Numbered from the stretch's first letter, positions 25,290-34,895 are shown. The stretch: DNA of 64,000 bases from Microbacterium festucae (GCF_025421715.1 NZ_JAOEFC010000001.1:744001-808000); one strand, 5' to 3'. Notes: generated by a model from the letters alone, not told the origin. Made by a program: numbers and translations.

Positions 25290-25943
25290 TCAGGGGTTGA
25301 CGGCGTGCAGGGCGGCGAGGGCGCGCTCGGCGACGGGCACCGAGTCCTCCTGGTGGAAAAGCGTGCCCATGACGATCACCCACGCATCGCCCTCGAACGT
25401 GTAGTGCACCGAGTAGCCGAGGATCTCGTCGTCGAAGTCGGCGCCGTACGACGGCGCCCCCGAGACGGTGCCCCGCTCGTACGAACTGGCCTCGAGCGCG
25501 GCGATCAGCTCGTCACGGACGGTCGGGTCGAGCTGCGCGATCACCCCGTGGAAGCCGCCGTCGGAGTTCGGGATCCCCCACATGCACGACACCGAGACGG
25601 TCGCCGAGGCCAGCGCGGTCTGCGCGGCCGGGCCGGGCAGCGCGCTCGGCTCCAGCCCGCCGACGCCGGGGATGGGCTCGATGTTCGGGTCGAACAGCTG
25701 CGCGGTGGCGTCGGCATCCATGATCTGGTCGCACGTCGGCATGGTGAGTGGCCCCGACAGGGTGGTGGTCGGCGGGGGCGCACTCGTGGCAGTCGGCGAC
25801 GCGGTCGCGGTGGCGGCCGGCGGCGCGCTCGTGGCGGGGGTCGACGGGGTCGGGGTGCTCCCGGCCGGGGTCGGCGTGCAGCCGGCGAGCACGACGATCA
25901 ACGCCGGCGCTCCTGCGGCAGACAGCCTCGTCCGCATCCCCAT
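25290..25943 (-). CDS. Lipoprotein of unknown function
   Basis: About 217 residues from ATG 25943 (an ATG two codons on and a longer frame also exist). A lipobox LAGC follows the signal peptide, so the protein should be lipid-anchored on the outer face of the membrane. A Thr/Pro/Ala-rich spacer of ~45 residues precedes a folded domain with three Cys (PTCDQIM, VSCMWG) and many acidic residues. The fold resembles the DUF3558-like group of actinobacterial lipoproteins only loosely. It lies convergent to the radical SAM gene, with no obvious partner. Confidence 0.75.
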   Translation of the reverse strand: MGMRTRLSAAGAPALIVVLAGCTPTPAGSTPTPSTPATSAPPAATATASPTATSAPPPTTTLSGPLTMPTCDQIMDADATAQLFDPNIEPIPGVGGLEPSALPGPAAQTALASATVSVSCMWGIPNSDGGFHGVIAQLDPTVRDELIAALEASSYERGTVSGAPSYGADFDDEILGYSVHYTFEGDAWVIVMGTLFHQEDSVPVAERALAALHAVNP

Positions 25944-26088
25944 GCCGACACTGTAGAACCATTCCGCGCCCGGCACACCGTGGTCACCCGTCTCGGGGCG
26001 TGCCGCCGCGGCATCCGCCCCGAAACGACGATCCCCGCGGCGGGATGCCCCGGAGGGCCCCGTCGCGGGGATCGATCGTGGATGCGGG

Positions 26089-28359
26089 TCAGGCGTCGAC
26101 GTTGCGGGCCTGGCGGCCGGCCAGCTCCTCGATCAGGTCGTCGCCCACGCGCACCTCGTCGAACGGCGCGTCGATCTCGGCGCGCTCGAGCATCTCGGTC
26201 ATGCGGCGGCGACGCTGACGGGCGATCAGCGTGACGACGGTGCCCTCGCGCCCCGCGCGGCCGGTGCGGCCGGAGCGGTGCAGGTAGGTCTTGTACTCGT
26301 CGGGCGCGTCGGCCTGGATCACGAGGTCGATGTCGTCGACGTGGATGCCGCGGGCGGCGACATCCGTGGCGACCAGCACCCGCACCTTGCCGTCGGTCAG
26401 CCGCTGCAGGTTGCGCGTGCGCTTGGCCTGATTCAAGTCGCCGTGCAGCGCGACGGCGGGGATGCCGGCGTCGTCGAGGTTCTCGGCGACCATCTCGGCG
26501 AACGCCCGCGTGCGGGTGAAGATGAGCGTCTTGCCGTCGCGGTCGGCGAGCGAGACGAGCATCTCGGACTTGTCGCGGTGGTCGATCACGAGCACGCGGT
26601 GCTCGATCGTGCCGGTGTCCTGCGTCTCGCCGGCCACCTCGTAGACGGCGGGATCGACCAGGAACTCGTCGACCAGCGCGGCGACCTCGCGGTCGAGCGT
26701 GGCCGAGAACAGCAGCTTCTGCGCGTCGGCGGGCACGAGGCGCAGGATGCGCTGCATCGGCTCGAGGAAGCCGAGCTCGCTCATGTGATCGGCCTCGTCG
26801 AGCACGACCACGCGGATGTCGGAGAGGTCGAGCTTGCCCTGCGCCTGCAGGTCTTCGATGCGGCCCGGGGTGCCGACGATGATGTCGACGCCCTTCTTCA
26901 GCGCACCCACCTGACGCGCCTGCGGCACACCGCCGTAGATCTGCGTGGTGAACAGGCCCACGCTGCGGGCAAGCGCCTGCACGGTGCGGTCGATCTGCAG
27001 GGCGAGCTCGCGGGTCGGGGCGAGGATGAGCGCCTTGGGCGACCGGCCGAACTCGCGGCGCTGACCGGCCTGGCTGCGCAGCACCGACTCGACCAGCGGG
27101 GCGCCGAAGGCGATGGTCTTGCCCGAGCCGGTGCGGCCGCGGGCCAGCACGTCGCGGCCCTCGAGGATCGGCGTGATCGTCGCGACCTGGATCGGGAAGG
27201 GCGTCTCGGCGCCGAGCTCGGCGAGCTGCTTCACGAGGTTCTGGCCGAGGCCCAGATCGCCGAAGCCCGCGGCCTCGATCGACGCGGCATCCACCGCCTC
27301 GGCCTGCAACCGCTCGTGCACGACGTCGACGTGGTCGGCGTGGGCCGCGGACTTCTGCGGGGCGTTCCAGTCCGACCGGTTCGGCCGGCTGTCGGGCCGC
27401 TCGCGGCGGGCCGGGCGGTCGTCGAACGAGCGGGCCGGGCGGTCGTCGGACCGACGCGGCCGGTCGTCGAACGAGCGGGCCGGGCGGTCGTCGGACCGAC
27501 GCGGCCGGTCGTCGAACGAGCGGGCCGGGCGGTCGTCGGAGCGACGCGGCCGGTCGTCGAACGAACGGGCGGGACGGTCGAAACTCCTCCGATCCGAGCC
27601 CCCACGACCCGAATCGGCCCGATTCGGGCGCTCACGGTCGAAAGTGGAGGAGTTCCGCGAGCCACGGTCGTCGAACGAGCGGGCGGGACGGTCGTCGGAG
27701 CGACGCGGCCGGTCGTCGAACGAGCGCGCCGGACGGTCGAAACTCCTCCGATCCGAGCCTGCGCGACCCGAATCGGCCCGATTCGGGCGCTCACGGTCGA
27801 AAGTGGAGGAGTTCCGCGAGCCGCGGTCGTCGAACGAGCGGGCGGGGCGGTCGTCGGAGCGACGCGGGCGGTCGTCGAACGAACGGGCCGGGCGGTCGTC
27901 GGAGCGACGCGGGCGGTCGTCGAACGAGCGCGCGGGGCGGTCGAAACTCCTCCGATCCGAGCCTGCGCGGGCCGAATCGGCCCGGTTCGGGCGCTCACGG
28001 TCGAAAGTGGAGGAGTTCCGCGAGCCACGGTCGTCGAACGAGCGGGCGGGACGGTCGTCGGTGCGACGGGGGCGGTCGTCGTATGCGCGGGCGGTCTGGC
28101 TGCTGCGCGCGTCGCGCGCGTGGGTGCGGATGCCGCGCGACTCGTCGCGGCCGGCACGCTCCTGGGCGCTCCAGCGCTGCTTCTTCGGAGCGTCCTCGGC
28201 CTCGGGCTTGAACCCGCGGTGGCTGGGGCTCTTGCTGCCGGGCTTGCCGGCGGACGACTGGCCGGGGCGGCGCTTCGCGTCTTGGAAGGAGGTCTTCTTG
28301 CCGTAGCGGGGCTCGAAATTCTGAGCGCGGCCGCCGGCGGGCTTCTTGTTCTTGGGCAT
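26089..28359 (-). CDS. DEAD-box RNA helicase with a long Arg/Asp-rich N-terminal repeat region
   Basis: 756 residues from ATG 28359 (GGAAAG upstream). Helicase motifs are complete: RTGSGKT (I), PTRELA (Ia), TPGRI (Ib), VLDEAD (II), SAT (III) and HRSGRTGRAG (VI). About residues 95-315 before the core are low-complexity repeats of RPARSFDDRPRRSDD and, in three places, NSSTFDRERPNRADS-type units. The region is expected to be disordered and to bind RNA or phase-separate. Actinobacterial RhlE/DeaD homologues usually carry such tails at the C-terminus; here it is N-terminal and unusually long. The DNA of three repeat units matches a family of intergenic palindromes found elsewhere in the window. 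Confidence 0.9.
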   Translation of the reverse strand: MPKNKKPAGGRAQNFEPRYGKKTSFQDAKRRPGQSSAGKPGSKSPSHRGFKPEAEDAPKKQRWSAQERAGRDESRGIRTHARDARSSQTARAYDDRPRRTDDRPARSFDDRGSRNSSTFDRERPNRADSARAGSDRRSFDRPARSFDDRPRRSDDRPARSFDDRPRRSDDRPARSFDDRGSRNSSTFDRERPNRADSGRAGSDRRSFDRPARSFDDRPRRSDDRPARSFDDRGSRNSSTFDRERPNRADSGRGGSDRRSFDRPARSFDDRPRRSDDRPARSFDDRPRRSDDRPARSFDDRPRRSDDRPARSFDDRPARRERPDSRPNRSDWNAPQKSAAHADHVDVVHERLQAEAVDAASIEAAGFGDLGLGQNLVKQLAELGAETPFPIQVATITPILEGRDVLARGRTGSGKTIAFGAPLVESVLRSQAGQRREFGRSPKALILAPTRELALQIDRTVQALARSVGLFTTQIYGGVPQARQVGALKKGVDIIVGTPGRIEDLQAQGKLDLSDIRVVVLDEADHMSELGFLEPMQRILRLVPADAQKLLFSATLDREVAALVDEFLVDPAVYEVAGETQDTGTIEHRVLVIDHRDKSEMLVSLADRDGKTLIFTRTRAFAEMVAENLDDAGIPAVALHGDLNQAKRTRNLQRLTDGKVRVLVATDVAARGIHVDDIDLVIQADAPDEYKTYLHRSGRTGRAGREGTVVTLIARQRRRRMTEMLERAEIDAPFDEVRVGDDLIEELAGRQARNVDA
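27415..28075. repeat. Tandem and interspersed repeats inside the helicase gene
   Basis: Units of about 45-54 bases (GGTCGTCGAACGAGCGGGC-type) repeat over 660 bases. Interspersed are three ~81-base elements at 27579-27659, 27738-27818 and 27942-28022 that begin CGAAACTCCTCC and end GGAGGAGTTCCGCG. All stay in frame. They resemble the intergenic family B repeats at 51.5, 51.7 and 53.3 kb. Confidence 0.85.
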
Positions 28360-28612
28360 GGGGGACTTTCCGGGTTCTGTTCGCACGAGAACAGCGCCCG
28401 ACCGCGAGATCCGCAGGGCGGGCATCCCGGACATCCGTCGGCCGGGGCCATTCAACAGTGATGGTCATGTGCGCCGAGCGGCGCTCACCATCGGCCCCTT
28501 GGACTCACAAACCCATCCGCGCCGCAGCACGGTGTCCGAAAGCCGACCCCACCACTGTATCGGCCGCACCTGTGTATCGCCCGACCGGCATGTGCCGGCC
28601 GGGTGGATGCCG

Positions 28613-31600
28613 TCAGTCGCGGCGCTCCTGCCACTGCTCGTCGCCGGGCTCTCCGTGCGGGTCGTCGCCGTGCGACTCGTCGCCGGACTCGCCGTCGGAG
28701 GCCTCACCCTCGCCCGAGCCGTCGCCGTCCTCGCCGTGCTCGGGCTCGTCACCCGCGGGAGCGGGCTCGCGCCACTGCTCGTCGTGCGCGGCGGTCGCGG
28801 CCTCGGGGGCGGGGACGTCCGAGCCCACCTCGACGTCGGGACCCTCGTCGAGCACGGGGGTCGCGGTCACGTCGGACCCGGCCTCGGTCTGCGCGGCGGC
28901 TGCCGCGTCGACGGGGGCGGGCTCGCGCCACTGCTCGTCGTGCGCTGCGGTCGCGGCCTCGGGCGCGGGGACATCCGAGCCCAACTCGACGTCGGGAGCC
29001 TCCTCGAACACCGGCTCGCCGACCACCGGGGCGTCGTCAGCGGAGTCGGTGTCGGCAGGGGCGCCGCCGGCGGGCTCGTCGGAGGTCAGCTCGACGTCGG
29101 GAGCCTCTTCGATGAGGGGCTCGGCTGCGGCGGCCGTCTCGTCGGACTCGACGACCTGCTCCTCCGCGATCGCCGCGTCGGGCACGTCCTCGACGGGGGC
29201 ATCCGCCTCGGGCGTGGCTTCGACCGGAGCCGCCGCATCGACCGAGGACACCGCCTCGCTAGGGGCGTCCGCATCGACGGGGGCATCCGCCTCGGCCGCG
29301 ACGACCGGCGCCGCGATGATCGGGATGCCGCCGGTCGCGGCCTCCTCGAGCAGGCGCCGCTCGCGACGGGTCGCGGGCACCCCGCCGGCACCCACCGCCA
29401 GCGCACCGGCACCCACCGCACCCGCACCAGCACCAACCCCAGCACCCACGGCGACAGCCCCCGCACCGGCGCCCGCCGTCGCGAAGTCACCCGGCAGCAC
29501 AGCGGGCTCGCCGCGGCGCACGCGGCGACGCTCCTTGGCGCCCTCGACGAGGTTGTAGAGGGTCGGCAGCACCAGCAGGGTGAGCACGGTCGACGAGATG
29601 AGACCGCCGATGACGACGATCGCCAGCGGCTGCGAGATGAAGCCGCCGTGGCCGGTGATGCCGAGCGCCATGGGCGTGAGCGCGAAGATCGTGGCCAGCG
29701 CGGTCATGAGGATGGGGCGCAGGCGTCGCGCGCCACCGGCGAGGGTGGCGTCGTGGGCGGTGAGCCCCTTCTCGCGGTACTGGTTGACGAGGTCGACGAG
29801 CACGATCGCGTTGGTGACCACGATGCCGATGAGCATCAGCACGCCGATGAGCGAGGCGACGCCCAGCGGCACCCCGGTGGCGATCTGCAGCAGGATCGCG
29901 CCGGTGGCGGCGAACGGCACCGACACGAGCAGCAGCAGCGGCTGGCGCAGCGACTTGAAGGTCGCGACCATGACGATGTAGACGATGAGGATCGCGGCGA
30001 GCATCGCGAGGCCGAGCTGACCGAATGCGTCCTGCTGCTGCGAGAGCACGCCGCCCACCTGGGCGTCGGCGCCCGTGGGCAGGTCGAGGTCGACGAGGGC
30101 CGCAGTGACGGTGGCCGAGGCCGCGTTGAGGTCGTCGGTCGAGGGGGTCACGGTCACCGTCGCGGTGCGCTGCCCGCGCTCGGTGGTGATCGAGGTGGGG
30201 CCCTGGCTCTGCTCGACGGTGGCGATCTGCGACAGCGGGATGGGCCCGCCGGCGCTCGGGATCGGCAGGTTCTGCAGCTCGTCGATCGTGGCGGGCACCG
30301 ACGCGGACTGCAGGTAGACGGTCAGCCCGGTGCCGTCGATCTCGACGGTGCCCAGCTGCGAGGGCTGCATCGTGCCCGAGACGATGCCGCCGACGGCGAC
30401 CTCCGAGAGCCCGAGCGCGGCGGCCGCGTCGCGGTCGACGGTCACGGCCACGTAGGGCAGCGAGGCGGCGAGGTTGGAGGTGACCTGACCGAGGCCGTCG
30501 GCGCCGTCGAGGGCGCCCACCACGGTGTCGGTGGCCTCTTGCAGGGATGCCGCGTCGGGCGCGGTCACGTCGACGGCGATGTCGCTCGACCCGAAGCCGC
30601 CCTGACCCGACGAGACGGTGACGGTGCCGACGTCGTCGAGGTCGGCGACGGCCTGCTGCACGTCTTCGCGCACGGCGACCTGGTCGGCGGCGGGGTCGGT
30701 GGTGATCGAGTAGGTGATGCCGGCGCTGCCGCCCGAGAAGGCGTCGCGCACCGCCGACCCGCTCGAGCCGATCGAGGTCTGCACGGTGTCGATGCCGTCG
30801 ACCTCGAGCAGCGCGTTCTCGACGGTCTGCGCGGCGGCGTCCTGCGCGTCGAGGCTGGCCGCGGGGCCGAGGTCCTGCGTGACGGTGAACGTGTTCTGCC
30901 CGCTGTCGCCGAGGAAGTTGGTCTTCATGAACGGCGCGGCGGCGACGGTGCCGGCGAGCACGAGCACGGCCAGCAGCAGCGTGATCCACGAGTGCTTCAG
31001 CGTCCAGCGCAGGATGGGCAGGTAGCCCTTCTGCAGGCGCGAGGGCGGCGCGGCCGGGTCTTCGGGGTCGACCTGACGGCCCTCGGCGTCGGTGAGGGGC
31101 TTGCCGGGCTTGAGGAACCAGTAGGCGAGCACCGGCACGATCGTCAGCGCCACGAACAGCGAGGCGGCCATCGCGATGGTGACGGTGAGCGCGAAGGGCC
31201 GGAACAGCTCGCCGGTGACGTCGCCGACGAAGGCGATCGGCAGGAAGACGGCCACGGTGGTGATGGTGGATGCCGTGATCGCCGCGGCGACCTCGCGCAC
31301 CGCGAGCAGGATGGAGCGCAGCTTGTCGGCGCTGCCGACGTAGTGGCGCTTGATGTTCTCGATGACGACGATGGAGTCGTCCACGACTCGGCCGATCGCG
31401 ATGGTGAGCGCACCGAGGGTGAGGATGTTCAGCGAGTACCCGAACGCCTGGATGCCGACGAAGGTGATGAGCACGCTGGTGGGGATCGAGATGGCCGCGA
31501 CCAGGGTCGAGCGCACCGACAGCAGGAAGACGAAGATCACCAGCACCGCGAAGACGAGGCCGAGCAGACCCTCCTGCGCGAGCGCCTCGATCGACTGCTC

Positions 31601-32590
31601 GATGTAGGGCGCCTGGTCGAAGACGATCGTGAACTCGGCGTCGTCGCCGATGGCCGACTGCAGGTCGGGGATCGCGGCGGTGACGGCCTTCGAGACGTCG
31701 ACGGTGTTGGCGGCGGGGAGCTTGGTGATCGAGACGGTGAGGGCGGGCTCGCCGTTGACGCGGGAGATCGAGGTGACCGGGTCCTGGCCGAGGGCGACGG
31801 TGGACACGTCGCCGATGCTGACGGTGCCGGCGGCGGCCTGCTCGGGGGAGGTGGGCACGAGCGGGAGCGCGGAGATCTCGTCGACCGAGGTGAGCTTGGC
31901 GCCGGTCTGCACGGTGAGGGTCTGGTCGCCCTCGGCGACGGTGCCGCCCGGGAACAGCACGCCGTTCTGCTTCAGGGCGTCGGAGATGGCCTGCTGCGAG
32001 AAGCCGGACTCGGCCAGACGTGCCGGGTCGGGGGTGATCGAGACGCGCTGGCCCTGACCGCCGACGATGGTGGCGCCGCTGACCCCGGCGATGTCTTCGA
32101 GGTCGGGGACGACGCTGGTCTCGAGCTCGCCCTGGATCGACGCGGCGTCGTCGTAGCCGGTGACGGCCAGCGCGATGACGGGCAGGTCGTCGATGGAGAA
32201 CGACACGACGTTGGGCTCGACGCCCTCGGGCAGCTGGCTCTGGATGCGGTTGATCGACTGCAGGATCTTCTGCTCGGCCGTGGCCAGGTCGGTGCCGTAG
32301 GTGAAGGATGCCTGCACGATCGACGCGTTGGTGGTGCTGGTGGCCGTGGTCGATTCCAGCCCGGGCACGCTCTGGATCGCCGTCTCGATCGGGGTCGACA
32401 CGTCGTTGTTGACGACGTCGGGGGACGCTCCCGGGTAGGTCGTGAGGATCGACAGCTGCGGGAACTCGATCGACGGGATGAGCTCCTGCTTGAGGCTCGT
32501 CAGCGCGAGGCCTCCGAAGACCGCGGCGACGATCGTGACGAGCGCGATGAGGGCACGGTTCTTGAGGCTCAGAACGGCGAGTTTCGACAA
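28613..32590 (-). CDS. RND-family transporter (HAE1/AcrB type) with a long acidic C-terminal tail
   Basis: 1,325 residues from TTG 32590, with AAAGG five bases upstream. The ~1,040-residue core shows RND features: an N-terminal helix then FPQLSILTTYPGASPDVVNNDV, two large periplasmic-type loops, helix TM4 with the acidic pair region (GRVVDDSIVVIENI), and the second-half repeat (FAATGAILLQIATG, TNAIVLVDLVNQYREKG). It pumps drugs or lipophilic compounds by proton exchange. The last ~290 residues are hydrophilic, Ala/Pro/Glu-rich, probably cytoplasmic, with a repeated ATAAHDEQWREPAP segment. No membrane-fusion or outer-membrane partner is adjacent, as usual in Gram-positive actinobacteria. Confidence 0.9.
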   Translation of the reverse strand: MSKLAVLSLKNRALIALVTIVAAVFGGLALTSLKQELIPSIEFPQLSILTTYPGASPDVVNNDVSTPIETAIQSVPGLESTTATSTTNASIVQASFTYGTDLATAEQKILQSINRIQSQLPEGVEPNVVSFSIDDLPVIALAVTGYDDAASIQGELETSVVPDLEDIAGVSGATIVGGQGQRVSITPDPARLAESGFSQQAISDALKQNGVLFPGGTVAEGDQTLTVQTGAKLTSVDEISALPLVPTSPEQAAAGTVSIGDVSTVALGQDPVTSISRVNGEPALTVSITKLPAANTVDVSKAVTAAIPDLQSAIGDDAEFTIVFDQAPYIEQSIEALAQEGLLGLVFAVLVIFVFLLSVRSTLVAAISIPTSVLITFVGIQAFGYSLNILTLGALTIAIGRVVDDSIVVIENIKRHYVGSADKLRSILLAVREVAAAITASTITTVAVFLPIAFVGDVTGELFRPFALTVTIAMAASLFVALTIVPVLAYWFLKPGKPLTDAEGRQVDPEDPAAPPSRLQKGYLPILRWTLKHSWITLLLAVLVLAGTVAAAPFMKTNFLGDSGQNTFTVTQDLGPAASLDAQDAAAQTVENALLEVDGIDTVQTSIGSSGSAVRDAFSGGSAGITYSITTDPAADQVAVREDVQQAVADLDDVGTVTVSSGQGGFGSSDIAVDVTAPDAASLQEATDTVVGALDGADGLGQVTSNLAASLPYVAVTVDRDAAAALGLSEVAVGGIVSGTMQPSQLGTVEIDGTGLTVYLQSASVPATIDELQNLPIPSAGGPIPLSQIATVEQSQGPTSITTERGQRTATVTVTPSTDDLNAASATVTAALVDLDLPTGADAQVGGVLSQQQDAFGQLGLAMLAAILIVYIVMVATFKSLRQPLLLLVSVPFAATGAILLQIATGVPLGVASLIGVLMLIGIVVTNAIVLVDLVNQYREKGLTAHDATLAGGARRLRPILMTALATIFALTPMALGITGHGGFISQPLAIVVIGGLISSTVLTLLVLPTLYNLVEGAKERRRVRRGEPAVLPGDFATAGAGAGAVAVGAGVGAGAGAVGAGALAVGAGGVPATRRERRLLEEAATGGIPIIAAPVVAAEADAPVDADAPSEAVSSVDAAAPVEATPEADAPVEDVPDAAIAEEQVVESDETAAAAEPLIEEAPDVELTSDEPAGGAPADTDSADDAPVVGEPVFEEAPDVELGSDVPAPEAATAAHDEQWREPAPVDAAAAAQTEAGSDVTATPVLDEGPDVEVGSDVPAPEAATAAHDEQWREPAPAGDEPEHGEDGDGSGEGEASDGESGDESHGDDPHGEPGDEQWQERRD

Positions 32591-32708
32591 GGCAGGCCTT
32601 TGCGTGGAGGGCAGGTGCGGCGGGGACCGCGGGATACAGAGATGTATCGGTGTCAGTATCCCACGCGGATCAGCGAGAACGCGGGCGTGGGGGCCGATGG
32701 GGTGGCGG

Positions 32709-33089
32709 TCACCGCGGCGCGAGGCCGCCGATGCCGACCCCGATCCACGCGGCGACCACGCACACCACGAGGGTGCCGACGAGGTTCACCCACGCCCAGT
32801 CGCGTCGTCCGCCCTCGGCCAGCAGGATCGTTTCGACCGACACGGTCGAGAAGGTCGTGAAGCCGCCCAGCAGCCCCACCCCGAGGATCGCGGCCCACGC
32901 CGGGGCGATGACGGCGCCGAGCCCGGTGAGCAGGGCCAGCACGAACGAGCCGCTGAGGTTGACCAGCAGGATGCCGAGGGGGAACACCCCGCGGCGGCCG
33001 CGCATGACGGCGCCGTCGGCGAGGTAGCGCAGGCCCGCGCCGACCGCGCCGCCGGCCACGAGCATGCCGAATTCCAGCATCCCGGTCAC
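32709..33089 (-). CDS. crcB: CrcB/Fluc fluoride channel subunit
   Basis: 126 residues with four membrane helices. Family motifs are GGAVGAGLRYL, GILLVNLSGSFVLALLTG (the N-S pore motif) and GLLGGFTTFSTVSVE (phenylalanine box and central Na site). Fluc channels export fluoride as dual-topology dimers. The gene overlaps the end of a second crcB copy by four bases, so a heterodimer is expected, as in other actinobacteria with paired genes. Confidence 0.93.
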   Translation of the reverse strand: MTGMLEFGMLVAGGAVGAGLRYLADGAVMRGRRGVFPLGILLVNLSGSFVLALLTGLGAVIAPAWAAILGVGLLGGFTTFSTVSVETILLAEGGRRDWAWVNLVGTLVVCVVAAWIGVGIGGLAPR

Positions 33090-33514
33090 TCCGCCGCCTC
33101 CGGTGGGGCGCCGACCGGGGCGAGGCCGGCCGCGCGCCCGAGGCGCAGCCCGGCAGCCGCGGCCACCGCACCGGCGAACACCGACACGACGGCGAGGGCC
33201 AGCCCCACCAGTGGGGCGTCAGCGGCCGTGGTCACCGTCTGCACGGCGAAGGCGCTGTAGGTGGTGAAGCCGCCGAGCACGCCGGTGCCGAGGAAGGCGC
33301 GCAGCCGCGGACGCCTGTCGCCCAGCCAGCCGACGACGACGCCCAGCAGCAGCGATCCGGCGACGTTGATCAGCAGGGTGACCGCCGGCACGACCAGCGG
33401 GTGGGTGCCCGCGCCCAGCGGCAGCACGATGGCGGCGCGCGCGGCGACGCCGACCGCGCCGCCCGCCATCACCAGCAGCAGCGTGGCCGGCGAGAACCAC
33501 CGCGCACGGGCCAT
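33086..33514 (-). CDS. crcB: CrcB/Fluc fluoride channel subunit (second copy)
   Basis: 142 residues from ATG 33514; the open frame extends back into the topoisomerase gene but that part is out of frame with it. Motifs: GGAVGVAARAAIV, VTLLINVAGSLLLGVVVGW and GVLGGFTTYSAFAVQ. It is first of the pair and overlaps the downstream crcB (ATGA). It differs from its partner in the length of the C-terminal helix. I see no fluoride riboswitch in the 20 bases between it and the topoisomerase gene. Confidence 0.92.
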   Translation of the reverse strand: MARARWFSPATLLLVMAGGAVGVAARAAIVLPLGAGTHPLVVPAVTLLINVAGSLLLGVVVGWLGDRRPRLRAFLGTGVLGGFTTYSAFAVQTVTTAADAPLVGLALAVVSVFAGAVAAAAGLRLGRAAGLAPVGAPPEAAE

Positions 33515-33534
33515 GGAATCACCGTAGGGCCGAG

Positions 33535-34497
33535 TCACCCCAGAATCAGCGCACGGATCGCCGATTCGGGCGACACGGTGGTGTCCAGCAGCACTCCGCG
33601 CCGATAGCGCTGGAACACGCGGGGGTCGATGTACGACCCCCGCGCGACCGACGGGGTGTTGCCGAGGGCTTCGGATGCCGCGCGCACGGCGAGCACCTCG
33701 GCGCGCTTGCGGTCGCTCGCGGTGTCGACGGTGCCGATGCGCGCCAGGGCGTCGGCGGCGAGGATCGTGCCGCGCAGGGTGCGGAAGTCCTTGGCGCTGA
33801 AGGCGCCGCCGGTCATCGTGCGCACATAGTCGTTGACGTCTTTCGGGGTCAGCGCGACGCGTCGGCGCCCGCGGGTGTAGGCCAGCAGCGGGGATGCCGG
33901 GCGCCCGGCCACCAGCAGCGCCGAGACCTCGGCGAGGTCGGGGTCGTCGATGTCGAGCTCTTGCCGTTTGCCGCTCTTGCCCGGGAAGCGCAGCGTCAGC
34001 ACCGTGCCGTCCACCGCGGCATCCCGGCGCAGCAGGGTGGTGAGGCCGCGGCTGCCGTGGCGTTTGAGGTAGCGCTCCGACCCGATGCGCGGGGCGGCGT
34101 GGTCGAGCAGGCGGAACGAGGCGGCGAGCACCCGCTCGCGGTCGAGGTCGTCGCGGCGCAGCGACGTGGTGATCCGGCCGCGGGCGCGCGGCAGCGACTC
34201 GGCCAGCTGCAGGGCGCGGGCGTACTTGCCCTTGTCGCGGCCGGCCGACCACTGCGGGTGGTAGATGTACTGCATCCGACCGGCCTCGTCGACGCCGGTG
34301 GCCTGCACGTGACCGAGCGGGTCGGCGCTGATCCACACGTCTTCCCAGGCGGGCGGGATGACGAGGGCCACGGCGCGCTCGCGCTCGTCGGCGGCCAGGG
34401 CCCCGCCGTCGTGGTCGGTGTAGCGGAAGCGGTCGCCGACCCGGATGCGCCGGTACCCGGGATCGTCGCCGGGGCGCACGCGTCGCAGGCGCGGCAC
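33535..34497 (-). CDS. DNA topoisomerase IB (poxvirus-like)
   Basis: 320 residues, the size of bacterial type IB enzymes. Family features: RRIRVGDRFRY in the N-terminal domain, GHVQATGVDEAGRMQYIYHPQW, KYARALQLAESLP, the catalytic Arg/Lys region (RGLTTLLRRDAAV, FPGKSGKRQELD), FSAKDFRTLRGT and the C-terminal SYIDPRVFQRY with the likely active Tyr. It relaxes supercoils through a 3'-phosphotyrosine link, without ATP. It follows the SAP/Rho-N-like small gene by one base, so both are probably one transcript. Confidence 0.93.
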   Translation of the reverse strand: MPRLRRVRPGDDPGYRRIRVGDRFRYTDHDGGALAADERERAVALVIPPAWEDVWISADPLGHVQATGVDEAGRMQYIYHPQWSAGRDKGKYARALQLAESLPRARGRITTSLRRDDLDRERVLAASFRLLDHAAPRIGSERYLKRHGSRGLTTLLRRDAAVDGTVLTLRFPGKSGKRQELDIDDPDLAEVSALLVAGRPASPLLAYTRGRRRVALTPKDVNDYVRTMTGGAFSAKDFRTLRGTILAADALARIGTVDTASDRKRAEVLAVRAASEALGNTPSVARGSYIDPRVFQRYRRGVLLDTTVSPESAIRALILG

Positions 34498-34498
34498 G

Positions 34499-34768
34499 TC
34501 AGCTGTCGCGGAGCATCCGGATGAGCTCCGCCTTCCGCTTCCCGGAGTATCCGGTGAGACCGATCTCCTTCGCCCGCGCCCGCAGCTCGGGCACCGTCCA
34601 GTCGTCGTACGACCCCGACTCGCCGCCGCGGCGACCGACGGCTCTGCGGCCGTCGCGGGCGGCGGCGTTGGAGATGCGCGCGGCCTTCTGCTTCGACGCG
34701 CCCTGGTCGCGGAGCTCTTCGTAGAGGCCGGGGTCTTTGAGCGTGGGGGTGGGATCTTGTCGCGGCAT
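34499..34768 (-). CDS. Small DNA/RNA-binding protein with a Rho-N/SAP-like C-terminus (DUF7218-like)
   Basis: 89 residues from ATG 34768; longer open frame upstream overlaps another gene and lacks a ribosome-binding site. The first half (DPGLYEELRDQGASKQKAARISNAAARDG) is typical of the actinobacterial DUF7218 group. The second half (WTVPELRARAKEIGLTGYSG followed by KRKAELI) is a Rho-N or SAP-like helix-extended-helix that binds nucleic acid. It lies directly before the topoisomerase IB gene, so a shared role in DNA topology or stress is plausible. Confidence 0.82.
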   Translation of the reverse strand: MPRQDPTPTLKDPGLYEELRDQGASKQKAARISNAAARDGRRAVGRRGGESGSYDDWTVPELRARAKEIGLTGYSGKRKAELIRMLRDS

Positions 34769-34895
34769 GCTTCGGTCTCTACCGCATCCGAACACCCTCA
34801 TGCAAGGGGGTGAACTGAACGTGTGCTGAGGGAATAGCGTTGCCATGCCCGGTGGACGTGACCATGCGTTCATCGCCCCGCGAAAAGGAGACCCC

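Noticed and set aside
27415..28075. Possible CRISPR array
   Set aside because: The regular repeats are in frame within the helicase gene and encode Arg/Asp-rich peptide; no cas genes are present.
28346..32860. 1,504-codon plus-strand open frame
   Set aside because: It is antisense to the RND transporter; the product is an Arg/Gly/Asp-rich shadow without domains.
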